From: Myxococcus dinghuensis | GTDB taxonomy: Bacteria; Myxococcota; Myxococcia; Myxococcales; Myxococcaceae | DNA: 64,000 nucleotides | Reading direction: 5' to 3' | Assembly (NCBI RefSeq): GCF_024198235.1 | Contig: NZ_JAKCFB010000010.1 | Coordinates: forward strand, 186,001-250,000 | Shown: piece after piece, positions 1 to 11,260 of the stretch | How positions within the stretch are numbered: position 1 is the stretch's first letter | How the letters are laid out: each line of letters begins with the position of its first letter | Translations under genes and position numbers: made by a program | The notes under the pieces: generated by a model | The model's input: the letters and a program-made list of their open reading frames with translations, nothing else | What the model was told of the DNA's origin: nothing | Databases searched by the model: none

Positions 1-1
1 G

Positions 2-1099
2 GAGAAGTACAAGCCGCTCTACGACGTGGTGGGCGGCAAGGACCGCTTCGTCGAGGGCATGGAGGCACTCAAGCACGTCGAGAATTCAAAGCAGCCTTGG
101 ACCGCGCTCGAGCGACTCAAGCAACTGTCCGCTCCCGGGGTCCCCGAGGCTGCGGGAGATCTGTCTCCCGTCGGACCCGAAACCACGGGCGCACTGGCCG
201 CTGGCTTCAGCGGAGCGGGTGTCATTTTCGGTGCTGCCTTCGCGGCCAAGGAGCAGCGCGACGGCGAGTACCAGAAGGCGCTCAAGGAGACCTTCGGAGT
301 CGGCAGGGACTCGCTGGAGCTGTACTCGGCCGTCTCAGGCTCGCTCGCCAATCAAGGGAAGCTCGCGCGCTTCGGTGTGACGTCCTCGGACGACCTCGTG
401 CGCACCGCGAAGCTGACTCGCCTCGCCCCCGGGCTGGGCGTCGCGGCGAGCTTCCTGTCCGCGAGCATCCGTGTCGAGGACCTGAAGGACTCCAAGGACC
501 CTGGCCAGGCCATCGCGCTCATGGGCGACACGCTGAGCGCGCTGGGGAGCGCGGCGGAGGTCTTCCCCCTCTCCGCTCCCGCCGGACTGCTCATCAACGG
601 CGCGGGCGCGGTGGTGACGGCGGGAGGAGAGGCCGTCAGCAACTGGTGGAAGGGAGACCAGCTCGAGAAGGACCAGAAGAAGTACCTCCAGGCCGCCGGC
701 ATCGACGACCAGGTCGGTTCGGCGCTCGTCGACTCCAGCCCCGAGCAGTTGAAGCTCCTCCGGGACGCGCTCGGCATGTCGCCCGCCAAGCTCCAGGAGC
801 TGGTGAAGCTGGCCCCCGACCTCGTCCAGTCCGAGGTGACGAAGGACATGACGCAGCGGTTCGTGTCGCTGATGCTGAGCCACAGCGTCTCGGGAGACCA
901 GGTGGTCACGGCGATGGAGAAGCTCAAGCAGGGAGGCAAGTATGACTACAGCGACCTGCGCGGCTTCCTGTACGACCGGGGCGAGGGCTTCAAGACGCAG
1001 AAGGAGTGGGGACAGGAGCTGGAGGACTACAAGAACAGGCGCGTCGATGCCCCCAAGCCAGGGTTCATCGACGCGCTCCGACAGGCGCTCCAGCCCTGA
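2..1099 (+). CDS. Hypothetical protein, C-terminal part (cut by left edge)
   Basis: I do not recognise a family. The frame is open back to base 2, so about 365 residues of a longer protein are visible and the GTG at 26 need not be the start. The visible part has two Gly/Ala-rich hydrophobic stretches, near visible residues 62-81 and 194-211, separated by charged helical sequence. The C-terminal third is rich in Lys, Glu and Asp. There is no cysteine. It ends with a TGA ten bases before the convergent stop of the next gene. The two small-residue hydrophobic stretches could be membrane-inserting hairpins, but this is speculation. Coding status is well supported by codon bias; function is unknown. 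Confidence 0.75.
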   Translation, partial: EKYKPLYDVVGGKDRFVEGMEALKHVENSKQPWTALERLKQLSAPGVPEAAGDLSPVGPETTGALAAGFSGAGVIFGAAFAAKEQRDGEYQKALKETFGVGRDSLELYSAVSGSLANQGKLARFGVTSSDDLVRTAKLTRLAPGLGVAASFLSASIRVEDLKDSKDPGQAIALMGDTLSALGSAAEVFPLSAPAGLLINGAGAVVTAGGEAVSNWWKGDQLEKDQKKYLQAAGIDDQVGSALVDSSPEQLKLLRDALGMSPAKLQELVKLAPDLVQSEVTKDMTQRFVSLMLSHSVSGDQVVTAMEKLKQGGKYDYSDLRGFLYDRGEGFKTQKEWGQELEDYKNRRVDAPKPGFIDALRQALQP

Positions 1100-1108
1100 C
1101 CCCGTCCA

Positions 1109-2605
1109 TCAGCGAACGGCGCGGAAGGTGACGCGATAGACCGACGGCGCCACGGGCTGCACGTGCTGGACCTCGCCCGAGTAGAAGTAGGGACGCACGG
1201 CCCGCGGAGCGGACTCCGCGGGCTGGAAGGCGTAGTGGAGCACCACCGGCTCGCCATGGAGCTGTCGCGCCGTGATGTAGCCCACCAGCGCGTGCTCGAA
1301 GGAGTGATACCCGTTCTTCCAGGGCCACTGCTTGGGGAGGACCGGCAACGGCTGGTGCGTGGCGCCATCCAGGAAGGTCCACACCTCGCCGTGCGCCGGG
1401 TCCACGAAGCGGCGCATCCAGAAGTCCACCGTGGCTGGCAGGTACTGGCCCGCCGACGGCGTCGTCAGCGCCAGCGACGCCGCGAACTGGTCCAGCTCCG
1501 CGTGGATGAACCAGTCCCTCGTCTTGTCCAGGCTCCCATCCGGCAACGGACGGGATGTCCATGCGCCCGTGTCCGAATCGAAGGCTCTCCGCAACACCTG
1601 GGGCCCGTGCGTCTCCGCGAAGCGCACCAGCTTCGGCTCCTTCGTGAGCTGGCCCACCATGCGGAGCATCCACAGCGCCTTGATGGTGTGCCCGAAATCC
1701 GCCTCCGAGTTCCCCACCTTGCGCTCCTCTGGCGGCAGCAGGTCGCGGAAGAAGAGGTTCTCCGAAGGCGAATAGAACCCGTCGACGAGCTGGCGCGACA
1801 ACGCCTGCATGTCCCGCTCCCAGGCCTTCCGTTGCCGGGGCGGCAGCGTCGGGGTGAGCAGCACGAGGAAGGTATTGAGCGGGTCGAGCGTGTCCATGAC
1901 GCGCACCGGACCCTGGCCCCCAGGTGACTGCCGGAGCGGCGGAGGCCCGTACGCCTGGAAGAGGTACTCCTTGCCCGCGACGAGGTCCTGGAGCACGGCC
2001 TCGTCCCGCGTGAGGTAGTAGTAGAAGGCCAGTCCGAGGAGCGCGTAGGACTGTTCCTGGGGGTTGCGTTGGGAGACGTCGGGTCCCCACGCCCCCGCCG
2101 CATTGTCCCGCCAGGAGAACGCCCCGCCGTGTTCGCGGTCGAAGGCGTGCTGGCGCAGATGGTCCACGCCCGCGCGAGCCAAGGCCAGATAGCGAGGCTC
2201 TCCGGTCAGATGGAACGCGACCCCATAGGCATACGTCTGCCGGGAGAGGGCAACCACATACGTGACATCCGCCAGCAGCCAGTCGTTGCCCCGAAGCTCC
2301 GGGCAGGGATTGCTCCGGTCGAGCAGCGAGCCGTCATTGCAACGCACCGAAGGGAATGCCCCCAACGGCTCGCCCAGCGCGGAGGGCATCGTCCAGAAGG
2401 GAAGCAGCTCCTGGCGCAGATGCTCCTGCCAGCGCTCGCCCTTCGGCAGCCGCGCCAACCACTCCGGGGCCGGGGCACGGGCCTCCGAGGCGCCTCGAGC
2501 GCTCCGAGGCCGGGCCGCCGCGCCCCCACCGAGGAGGAGGACGGTCAGCAACAGGAGACCTGGCGGCAACGAGGACGGGGATGGGCGGGAAGCGCTCATG
2601 GGCAT
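1109..2605 (-). CDS. Secreted AGE/six-hairpin (N-acylglucosamine 2-epimerase-like) protein
   Basis: A 498-residue protein with a probable signal peptide: an Arg/Ser-rich start followed by a Leu/Gly-rich hydrophobic stretch around residues 16-32. The mature part has the repeating aromatic helical pattern of (alpha/alpha)6 barrels in the N-acylglucosamine 2-epimerase/cellobiose epimerase superfamily. Examples are YAYGVAFHLTGEPRYLALA near residue 125, a segment rich in Tyr near 185-200, and late Trp/His motifs such as WPWKNGYHSFEHALVGY. Members isomerise or hydrolyse sugars, and the export signal suggests a role on extracellular saccharides. Substrate and catalytic activity cannot be read from the sequence. 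ATG at 2605 is used; an in-frame ATG two codons later is equally possible. It lies downstream of and co-oriented with the YciI gene. Confidence 0.72.
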   Translation of the reverse strand: MPMSASRPSPSSLPPGLLLLTVLLLGGGAAARPRSARGASEARAPAPEWLARLPKGERWQEHLRQELLPFWTMPSALGEPLGAFPSVRCNDGSLLDRSNPCPELRGNDWLLADVTYVVALSRQTYAYGVAFHLTGEPRYLALARAGVDHLRQHAFDREHGGAFSWRDNAAGAWGPDVSQRNPQEQSYALLGLAFYYYLTRDEAVLQDLVAGKEYLFQAYGPPPLRQSPGGQGPVRVMDTLDPLNTFLVLLTPTLPPRQRKAWERDMQALSRQLVDGFYSPSENLFFRDLLPPEERKVGNSEADFGHTIKALWMLRMVGQLTKEPKLVRFAETHGPQVLRRAFDSDTGAWTSRPLPDGSLDKTRDWFIHAELDQFAASLALTTPSAGQYLPATVDFWMRRFVDPAHGEVWTFLDGATHQPLPVLPKQWPWKNGYHSFEHALVGYITARQLHGEPVVLHYAFQPAESAPRAVRPYFYSGEVQHVQPVAPSVYRVTFRAVR

Positions 2606-2724
2606 GAATGGCTCGTCGGAGTCCGGATGTTACGTCGCTCTCCTCCTACCCTCAGCCCTTTCTTCCTTCGCCCACCTGTTCGGGCTTCCCAGCCGATGCC
2701 TCGGGAGCGCGCCTTCGACCAGGG

Positions 2725-3165
2725 CTATGTCGCCTTCTGCCGCTGCTCCATCTGCGCGCGGAGCCCCTCTTCCTGAGCGCGGAGCTCGGGGGTGAAGGTC
2801 TCTCCGAGGTCCGCCATGTCGTAGACCGGGCGGATCTCGATCACCCCCTCCTGACCGGGCATCGGGTTCGGGCAGCGGCGCGCCCACTCGAGCGCCTCCT
2901 CCATCGACCGCACCTGCCACAGCCAGTAGCCGGCGATCAGCTCCTTGGTCTCCGTGAAGGGGCCGTCGAGGACGCTCGGCTTCTTCCCGTCCTGGAAGAC
3001 CACCCGCTTGCCCTTGCTGCTGGGCTGGAGGCCCTCGGCGGCGAGCATGATGCCCGCCTTGACCAACTGCTCGTTGTACCTGCCCATCTCCGCGAACATC
3101 TCTTCCGTGGGCATGGCGCCCGTCTCGGAGTGGGGGGTCGCCTTCACGAAGACCATCACGCGCAT
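2725..3165 (-). CDS. YciI-like (DGPF domain) protein
   Basis: A 146-residue cytosolic protein of the YCII-related/DGPF family. It opens with a beta strand (MRVMVFVKA), has an 'EMGRYNEQLVKAGIM' helix and the family motif VLDGPFTETKELIAGYWLWQV around residues 85-105, followed by 'EALEWARRCP'. These ferredoxin-like-fold proteins often sit beside ECF sigma factors, but none is adjacent here. Their reaction is poorly defined. The start is supported by AGGAG six bases upstream of the ATG. It is transcribed divergently from the respiratory operon across a 310-base gap. Confidence 0.85.
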   Translation of the reverse strand: MRVMVFVKATPHSETGAMPTEEMFAEMGRYNEQLVKAGIMLAAEGLQPSSKGKRVVFQDGKKPSVLDGPFTETKELIAGYWLWQVRSMEEALEWARRCPNPMPGQEGVIEIRPVYDMADLGETFTPELRAQEEGLRAQMEQRQKAT

Positions 3166-3475
3166 GTTCGGCTCCTGGTTCGTGGGCGGGTCTGTTCCCG
3201 CCCTTCATCCAGGCAACGAGTAGCGGGTCGTCAGATCGACATGCCTCGCGCATTTTTCGGAAGCCGTGTGGTTCCGAGGGCTTGCGCGAGCGGTCGGGAG
3301 AGCAGGCCCCGGGTCGCGGCCGTCCGTCCACCTCCCATCCATTCGCTCGTTCCGCTGTGGCGTGAACGACAGGGGCCTCGCCCCCGCGGCGGCTAATCGA
3401 CAATCCCTCTCTCGTCGCGCCCTCCCATCCTCGTGGCTCCTGTAGTCGGGGGGCCTGACTCCGAGCGGCGGGTGA
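3166..3475. promoter_or_regulatory. Divergent intergenic region upstream of the act/cox operon
   Basis: 310 bases with no convincing gene, lying between the starts of the YciI gene (leftward) and actA (rightward). It must hold the promoter of the eleven-gene respiratory operon and of the YciI gene. I see no clear consensus -35/-10. The only symmetry I note is an imperfect inverted repeat, CGGAAGCC (3258-3265) against GGTTCCG (3270-3276), just after a short T run. Its role as an operator is a guess. Confidence 0.4.
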
Positions 3476-4123
3476 ATGGGCCTCTTCCCTCCAGGGACCG
3501 ACGAGGTATTGCGTGGCGGACTGGCCTTGCTGGCCGGGGTGCCCGTGCTGGGCGTCGTCGTCCTGATGCTGCTGGCCCGCAGCCCGCTGGGGACCGCGAC
3601 CTTCGAGCCGGTGGAGCAGCCCGTGCAATTCGATCATCGCCACCACAGTGGGGATGAGGGCATTGGCTGCCGCTACTGCCACGAGGGCGCCTGGGAGGGG
3701 GCCTACGCGGGAGTACCTCCGACCAGCCGCTGCATGGGGTGTCACGCCCAGGTCTGGAACGAGAGCCCGCGGCTCGCGCCCGTGCGGGAGAGCTACTTCC
3801 AGGACCGCCCCATCCCCTGGAACCGCGTCCACCGCCTCCCGCACTTCGTCTTCTTCAACCACGCCATCCACGTCCACAAGGGGGTGGGGTGCGTGAGCTG
3901 CCATGGCCGCGTGGACCAGATGGCGCTGGTGGAGAAGGTGGCGCCGCTCACCATGGGGTGGTGCCTGGAGTGTCACCGGGATCCCACGCCCCATCTCCGC
4001 CCGCCGGAGCGCGTCGCGGACATGACGTGGCGCCCCCCGGTCGATGCCCTGGAGACGGGCCGACGGGTGCGCCAGGCCCTCCACGTCGCCCCCCGAACGG
4101 AGTGCAACACATGCCACCGTTGA
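3476..4123 (+). CDS. actA: Alternative complex III subunit ActA, pentahaem cytochrome c
   Basis: A 215-residue protein with one N-terminal membrane anchor (about residues 15-36) and a periplasmic part with five CxxCH haem c sites at residues 65, 86, 139, 163 and 210. This matches ActA of Alternative Complex III, the pentahaem subunit that carries electrons from the iron-sulfur subunit ActB toward the oxidase. The last CxxCH lies almost at the C-terminus. The gene starts the operon, and its 3' end overlaps actB by 13 bases. The ATG at 3476 follows a G/A-rich stretch but has no strong ribosome site. Identification rests on haem count, anchor and the gene order actABCDEF. Confidence 0.92.
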   Translation: MGLFPPGTDEVLRGGLALLAGVPVLGVVVLMLLARSPLGTATFEPVEQPVQFDHRHHSGDEGIGCRYCHEGAWEGAYAGVPPTSRCMGCHAQVWNESPRLAPVRESYFQDRPIPWNRVHRLPHFVFFNHAIHVHKGVGCVSCHGRVDQMALVEKVAPLTMGWCLECHRDPTPHLRPPERVADMTWRPPVDALETGRRVRQALHVAPRTECNTCHR

Positions 4124-7058
4124 AGGAGCGCTTTCCGCTGCCGGTGCTGAGGAGCGCCTCGCCTCCCGCGTGGCGGAGCCTGGAGTCGCGTCGACGGCAG
4201 GAGGCCCCGGGCCCGGAGGAGGAGTTCCCTCCCGGTGCCTCGCGTCCACCCGAGGGCCTGTCGCGCAGGGCCTTGTTGGAGCTGGCCGCGTTCGGCGCCG
4301 CGGCGAGCACCGCCGGTTGCTTCCGGCAGCCACCCGAGAAGGTGATGCCGTACTCGCGGCAGCCACCCGAGGTGACGCCCGGCGTACCGCTCCACTATGC
4401 GACGGGCCTGACGTTGGAGGGCCACGTGCGAGGCCTCGTGGTGCGCAGCCACGAGGGGCGGCCCACGAAGGTGGAGGGGAACGTCGCCCATCCCGAGAGC
4501 CTGGGGGCGGCGGGCCTGCAGGAGCAGGCATCACTGGTGGGACTCTATGACCCGCATCGCGCGAAGCTCGTGCGGCACCGGGGCCAACCCTCCAGTCGTG
4601 AGGCTCTCTTCGCGCGACTGCTCCAGCTCGCGGCGCGAAAGGACGCGGGCGAGGGGCTGCGGCTGTTGGTGGACCCCACGGGGTCACCCCTCTGGGCCCA
4701 TACCTGGGGGCGGATCCTGGAGCGCTTCCCTCGCGCGAAGGTCGTGCCCTTCTGTGCCGCCGACACCGGCGCGTCACTCGAGGGCGCCCGGATCGCGTAT
4801 GGCCGACCGCTGACCACGCTCCCCCGGTTCGACACCGCCCGCGCCGTGCTCTCGCTGGACGACGACTTCCTCTCCACGTTGCCCGGCAGCCTCCGCGCGG
4901 CGCGGGAGTTCAGCGCCTCGCGCGCGCTCCCCGACATGAGCCGGCTGTGGGTGGTGGAGAGCCACCTGTCCGTCACGGGGGCCTTCGGCGACCACAGGCT
5001 CCGGGCGAGGCCCACCCGTGTGCCCCACGTGGCTCGGCACATCGGCGCGGAGGTGGGGCGGCGGCTGAAGCGCAGCGACCTGGCCACGCTGGCCGACGGT
5101 GCCATGTCCACCACCGAGTCCGAGCGGCGGTGGATCGCCGCGGTCGCGGCGGACCTGGTGGCGCGGAAGGACCAGGCGCTGGTCGTCGTCGGCGCCCGGC
5201 AGCCCGCGGCGGTGCATGCGCTCGCGCACCTCCTCAATGACGCTTTAGGCGGACACGTGGCGAAGGTGGCGCCGACGTTGACGCCGGCGCCGGACCCGGG
5301 GGCGCTGCCCGCGCTCGTGGAGGAGCTGCGTGGTGGCGGGGTGGACACGCTGCTCATCACCGCGTGGAACCCCGTCTACCGCGCGCCCGCGGACGTGCCG
5401 CTCGCGTTGGCGATGGGCCGGGTGGAGGACAGCGTGTACTGCACGCTCCACGAGGACGAGACGTCCATCGCCTGCACCTGGAGCGTCCCCTCCACGCACG
5501 CCTACGAGCACTGGGAGGACGGGCGCGCCAGCGACGGGACCGCGACCATCCTCCAGCCGCTCATCGCGCCCTGGCTCGAGGAGGTGGTGGCCCCGCTGGA
5601 GGTCGCGGCGGCCTTCTCCGGCGCGCTGGCGGAAACGTCCTATCAGCGGCTCCGCGCGTTGTGGCGCGAGCACGACGGGGGAGGAGGGCGGGCCTGGGAG
5701 GGCTGGCTCGCGGAGGGAGTGATTCCCGGCACGCGATTGCCGGAGGTGGCCGCGCGGGTGGACGCGCCCGCCGTGCTCGCGGCCGTGCGCGCCTTGCCCC
5801 CGGCGTCGGACTCCGGCCTCGAGGTCCAGTTCATCCTCGACGCCCGGGTCCAGGACGGACGCTTCGGGGCGAACCCCTGGTTGCAGGAGCTGCCGGACCC
5901 CATCACCAAGCTGACGTGGGACAACGCCGCGCTGGTGAGCCCGGCCACGGCCGCGCGCCTGGGGCTGGCGCGGGGCGCCCGCGTCCGGCTGGCGGCGCGG
6001 GACGGCGCGGTGGAGGCGCCCGTGCTGGTGCTGCCGGGACAGGCGGATGACACCGTCACGCTGCCGCTCGGCTACGGGCGCGCGAGCGGCGGGCCGGTGG
6101 CGGAGGACGTGGGCTTCGATGCCAACGAGCTGCGCTTCCAGGACGCGCCCTGGGTCCTTCCGGGCGTGAGCCTCACCCTCCTGGAGGGACACCACGACTT
6201 CGCCCTCACGCAGGAGCACTGGCGCATGGAGGAGCGGCCCCTGGCCCTCCAGACCTCGCGCGAGACCTTCGAGGCCCACGCGCGGACCCTGCTGGAGGGG
6301 CTCCAGGCGCCGCGGGAACACCTGTATCCCCCCGTCCCGCACCCGGTGACGCCGCCTCACCGCTGGGGGATGGCCATCGACCTGAACCGTTGCACCGGCT
6401 GCAGCGCCTGCGTGGCGGCGTGCCAGGCGGAGAACAGCATCCCCTCGGTGGGGAAGGAGCAGGTGCGCAAGGGGCGGGAGATGCACTGGCTGCGCATCGA
6501 CCGGTACTTCCTCGGGGACGAGGACGACCCCGGGGTCATCACCCAGCCGGTGATGTGCGTGCATTGCGAGTACGCGCCCTGCGAATACGTCTGTCCGGTG
6601 GCGGCCACCGTCCACTCGGACGAGGGCCTCAACCAGATGGTCTACAACCGCTGCATCGGCACGCGGTACTGCTCCAACAACTGCCCCTACAAGGTCCGTC
6701 GCTTCAACTACCTGGACTACACGGGGAAGAACCCGCTGGCGCGCATGCTGCGCAACCCCGACGTGTCGGTGCGCTCGCGCGGGGTGATGGAGAAGTGCAC
6801 GTACTGCGTGCAGCGCATCGAGGCGGCGCGCATCCGGGCGCGGGTGGAGCTGCGTGAGATACGCCCGGGGGACGTGGACACCGCGTGTGCGCAGACCTGT
6901 CCCACGCGCGCCATCACCTTCGGAGACCTGGACGCGCGCGACTCGGCGGTGGCGCGCCTGCACGGCGACCCTCGGCACTACGCGCTGCTGAACCATCTGG
7001 GGACGCGACCGCGCACGGTCCACCTGCTGAGGTTGAAGAACCCCTCGGAGGCGCTCTC

Positions 7059-7062
<4 letters not shown>
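4111..7062 (+). CDS. actB: Alternative complex III subunit ActB, molybdopterin-like/iron-sulfur protein
   Basis: A 983-residue protein. A Tat-like signal (SRRALL) ends in a Cys that could be lipidated (STAGC, about residue 70). Then comes a molybdopterin-oxidoreductase-like domain (about residues 90-740), which in this family lacks the cofactor. The C-terminal ferredoxin-like domain has four cysteine clusters beginning at residues 761 (CTGCSAC), 816 (CVHCEYAPC), 848 ([11 protein letters not shown]) and 896/926 (CTYC...CAQTC). In known ACIII this subunit carries three 4Fe-4S and one 3Fe-4S clusters and passes electrons from quinol to ActA. An in-frame extension upstream of 4111 is open but overlaps actA, so the ATG inside the actA 3' end is chosen. 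The stop overlaps the next start as ATGA. Confidence 0.93.
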
Positions 7063-8488
<1,426 letters not shown>

Positions 8489-8492
<4 letters not shown>

Positions 8493-9019
8493 GCCGGTGG
8501 CTCCTGGGCGAGTTCCGCACCTCCCAGCAGCTGCTGGAGGCGGCGCGAGGGCTGCGCGCGCGCGGCTTCACGCGGATGGACGCGCTGACGCCGTTTCCGG
8601 TGGAGGGCATCGACGAGGTGCTGTCGCTGCCTCCCTCGCGGCTGCCGCTGCTGGGGCTCGTCGCCGGGGTGGGGGGCGCGGGTGGCGCGTACCTCGTGCA
8701 GTGGTTCACCCAGGCGGTGGACTGGCCCCTCGACGTGGGCGGCCGGCCACTGCACTCGGGGCCAGCCTTCATCCCCATCGTCTTCGAGTCCGCGGTGCTC
8801 TCGGCCGCGGGAGCGCTCTTCCTGGGGGTGCTCGTGGCCTGCGGGCTGCCGCGGGTGACGCACCCGTTCTTCGACCTGGAGGACTTCCGCAGCGCCAGCA
8901 TCGATGGGTTCTGGCTGGCGGTGACGGTGGTGGACGACGCCGGGCGCGACGCGGCGGACGCGGCCCTTCGCGCGCTGGGCGCGGCCCAGGTGTCCCTGGT
9001 GGACGAGGCGCGGCGATGA
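8489..9019 (+). CDS. actD: Alternative complex III subunit ActD (DUF3341)
   Basis: A 176-residue protein of the DUF3341 family. It has an N-terminal cytosolic alpha/beta portion (LLGEFRTSQQLLEAARGLRARGF), two transmembrane helices forming a hairpin (about residues 53-70 and 97-118), and a C-terminal soluble tail ending in a ferredoxin-like 'FWLAVTVVDD'. ActD is a structural membrane subunit of ACIII without known cofactors. The GTG start is fixed by the four-base GTGA overlap with the actC stop; no other start gives comparable coupling. Confidence 0.88.
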
Positions 9020-9702
9020 GCGCGCGGAGCCTGTGGGCGGTCGCGCTGGTCGTGAGCGGGTGCAACGACCTGGACCCGATGCAGGTGCAGGCGCGCGACA
9101 ATCCCTACTCGGAGGACGAGAACTTCGCGGACGCGCGCGCCATGCGGCCCACGGTGCCGGGCACGATGCCGCGCGAGTGGTACCTGCGCCAGGCGGCCTA
9201 CGTGCCGCTGGCGATTCCGGACGGGGGGCTGGTCGACCCCTGGAGTTTCCCGCTGCCGCTCACCCGCGAGGTGTTGCTGCGAGGCCGCGACCAGTTCGAG
9301 ACCTGGTGCGCGCCGTGCCACGGCCTGCTCGCGGATGGTCGGAGCATCGTCGCCCGGAACATGCGGCTGCGCGCGCCTCCCGCCTTGTATGGGCCCGGGC
9401 ACGAGCGCCACCCTCCCAGGGGCGTGGAGGAGGGACTCCCGGACGCGGGGACCGGCGCCCTGGAACCCGCGTCCCCCGGCTGGGCGGCGCTGCCGCATCC
9501 CCCCGGCTTCTACTACCAGGCCATCACCGAGGGGTATGGACTCATGCCCTCGTACGCGCCGCAGATACCGCCGGAGGAGCGCTGGATGGTGGTGGCCTGG
9601 CTGCGGGTGCTGGCCTACAGCCAGCTCGCGCCGCTGTCCGCCGCGCCGCCAGACGTCCGCGACCAACTCCAGCGTTCCAGCGGCACGCGAGGTGCGCCAT
9701 GA
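9016..9702 (+). CDS. actE: Alternative complex III subunit ActE, monohaem cytochrome c lipoprotein
   Basis: A 228-residue lipoprotein (lipobox VSGC, Cys at residue 16) with a single haem c site CAPCH at residues 98-102. Met 181 or a nearby methionine (YGLMPSYAPQIP) is a candidate axial ligand. ActE is the monohaem cytochrome of ACIII and probably mediates transfer to the caa3 oxidase encoded downstream. Start and stop both lie in four-base overlaps with actD and actF. An alternative upstream in-frame start would lie inside actD and would remove the lipobox. Confidence 0.9.
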   Translation: MSARSLWAVALVVSGCNDLDPMQVQARDNPYSEDENFADARAMRPTVPGTMPREWYLRQAAYVPLAIPDGGLVDPWSFPLPLTREVLLRGRDQFETWCAPCHGLLADGRSIVARNMRLRAPPALYGPGHERHPPRGVEEGLPDAGTGALEPASPGWAALPHPPGFYYQAITEGYGLMPSYAPQIPPEERWMVVAWLRVLAYSQLAPLSAAPPDVRDQLQRSSGTRGAP

Positions 9703-10904
9703 GCCGGGTGGTCCTTCCTCGGTACGACGGCGGGCGGCGGGCCATGGTGGGGGCGGGGGGCGGCGGGGTGCTCGCGCTGCTCGCCACGCTCGTGGGGGGA
9801 TGGGGGGCGCCGCGTGAGGCGGCGCATGGCTACCTCTTCGCGTTCGCGTGGTGGCTGTCGCTCTGCCTGGGCGCGCTGCTCATCCTCGCGGCCTTCCACG
9901 CGTCCCGGGCCCGCTGGCCCACGGTGCTGCGCAGGCCGTTGGAGATCATGGCCGCGTGCGGGCCGCTGTTCGCCGTCTTCTTCGTGCCCGTGGCGCTCGC
10001 CATGCCGCAGCTATTCCCCTGGGTGAGCCCGCCGGCGGACCTGGGCGCGCACGGGCTGCACCTGCTCGCGCACAAGCGCCCGTACCTCAACGTGCCCTTC
10101 TTCCTCGCCCGCGCCGTCCTCTACTTCCTCGTCTGGGGCGTGGTGGGCGGGGCCCTGTGGCGCTGGTCCGTGCGTCAGGACGCCGAGGCCGGCATCAGCG
10201 AGCGGGGCATCCATCTCACCCAGCACCAGCGCCGGCTGTCGGCGGGCACGTTGCCGCTCGTGGTGCTGTGCCTGTCCTTCGCCTGCCTGGACTGGCTGAT
10301 GTCGCTGGAGCCGCTGTGGCAGTCCACCGTGTACGCGCTCTCCGTGGGGTGTGGTGGGGTGGTGGCGGCCCTGGCCACGGTGGCGATCCTGGCGGCGGGG
10401 GGGCGCGGGCCCGGGGAGTTCGGCGCGCTCATGGGGCCGCGGCACTTCCGCAGGCTGGGGACGCTGCTGCTGGCCTTCCTGTGTCTGTGGGCCTACTGCG
10501 GCTTCTCGCAGTTCATGCTCATCTGGATCGCGTCGTTGCCGGAAGAGGTGACGTGGTACCGCGCCCGGCTGGACGGTGGCTGGCTCCCGGTGGCCGTGCT
10601 GCTCGCGCTGGGGCACTTCGCCGTGCCCTTCTTCCTGCTGCTCTCGCGGCGCATCAAGGAGCACCCGCGCTCGCTGGCCTGGGTGTCCGCGTGGCTGCTC
10701 CTCATGCGCGTGGTGGACGTCTACTGGCTGGTGCTGCCCGCGCTCCACCCGGGACGGGCGTCCTTCCACTGGACGAGCGTCACCGCGTGGCTCGGGTTGG
10801 GCGGGCTCAGCGTGGCGGTCGTCCTGTGGCTGGCGCGCGGGGGCTACACCGTGCCCGTGAGGGATCCATTCCTGCTCCACTCGCTGCGGGTGCCCGAGCA
10901 ATGA
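9699..10904 (+). CDS. actF: Alternative complex III subunit ActF (membrane subunit paralogous to ActC)
   Basis: A 401-residue polytopic membrane protein with about ten predicted transmembrane helices, matching ActF, which resembles ActC and pairs with it in the membrane. Recognisable features are 'PLEIMAACGPLFAVFF', 'HLLAHKRPYLNVPFFLAR', 'ACLDWLMSLEPLWQST' and 'AYCGFSQFMLIWIASLPEEVTWY'; the last three occur in the quinol:cytochrome c oxidoreductase subunit family. It is the last recognised ACIII core subunit. The stop overlaps the next gene by four bases. Confidence 0.9.
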   Translation: MSRVVLPRYDGGRRAMVGAGGGGVLALLATLVGGWGAPREAAHGYLFAFAWWLSLCLGALLILAAFHASRARWPTVLRRPLEIMAACGPLFAVFFVPVALAMPQLFPWVSPPADLGAHGLHLLAHKRPYLNVPFFLARAVLYFLVWGVVGGALWRWSVRQDAEAGISERGIHLTQHQRRLSAGTLPLVVLCLSFACLDWLMSLEPLWQSTVYALSVGCGGVVAALATVAILAAGGRGPGEFGALMGPRHFRRLGTLLLAFLCLWAYCGFSQFMLIWIASLPEEVTWYRARLDGGWLPVAVLLALGHFAVPFFLLLSRRIKEHPRSLAWVSAWLLLMRVVDVYWLVLPALHPGRASFHWTSVTAWLGLGGLSVAVVLWLARGGYTVPVRDPFLLHSLRVPEQ

Positions 10905-11260
10905 GCCCCGAGTTCACGCCACCGCCGTCCGACGCGGGGCAGCTCCCCAGCGGGCGCATCGCGCTGGTCGCGGGCGGCTGGCTGGTGCTCATTGCCCTCG
11001 CCGTGCTCGCCGCCCATCTCTGGCAGGTGTGGACCCGTCCGGACGAGGAGGCAGGGCGCCCGCCGGGCATGGGCCGCGCGGAGCAGTCCGTCGTCGAGCA
11101 ACGCCCCTTCGCGCTGGAGGACTCGGCGGCGCGGCTGAGGACCACGCAGCACGCGCGGCTGGAGGACTATGGCTGGGTGGACCGGGACGCGGGCGTCATC
11201 CACGTTCCCGTGGAGCGGGCCATGGACGCGATCCTGGCCGAAGAGGGGGCGCGGCCATGA
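10901..11260 (+). CDS. Small membrane-anchored protein linking ACIII and caa3 genes
   Basis: A 119-residue protein with one transmembrane helix (about residues 22-43). It has a short periplasmic or cytosolic tail containing 'LEDYGWVDRDAGVIHVPVERAMDAIL'-type sequence near residues 85-112. Similar 'YGWVDR..GVI.IPIERAM' tails occur in small proteins encoded next to SCO and cytochrome oxidase genes in other bacteria, from memory of the family. No cofactor motif is present. Its overlaps with actF and coxB show it is an integral part of the operon. It may be an assembly or bridging factor between the two complexes; that role is inferred from position only. Confidence 0.75.
   Translation: MSPEFTPPPSDAGQLPSGRIALVAGGWLVLIALAVLAAHLWQVWTRPDEEAGRPPGMGRAEQSVVEQRPFALEDSAARLRTTQHARLEDYGWVDRDAGVIHVPVERAMDAILAEEGARP

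Noticed and set aside
97-945. Long frame on + strand overlapping the first gene
   Set aside because: Arg/Gly-rich translation typical of an off-frame reading of GC-rich DNA; the overlapping frame 2-1099 has natural composition.
3739-4110. N-terminal extension of actB upstream of ATG 4111
   Set aside because: In frame but encodes low-complexity sequence inside actA in another frame; ActB family begins near 4111 with its Tat signal.
2630-4777. Very long minus-strand frame (715 residues) over the YciI gene and actA/actB
   Set aside because: Pro/Arg/Ala-rich low-complexity translation with no domain; opposite strand encodes clear haem and iron-sulfur proteins.
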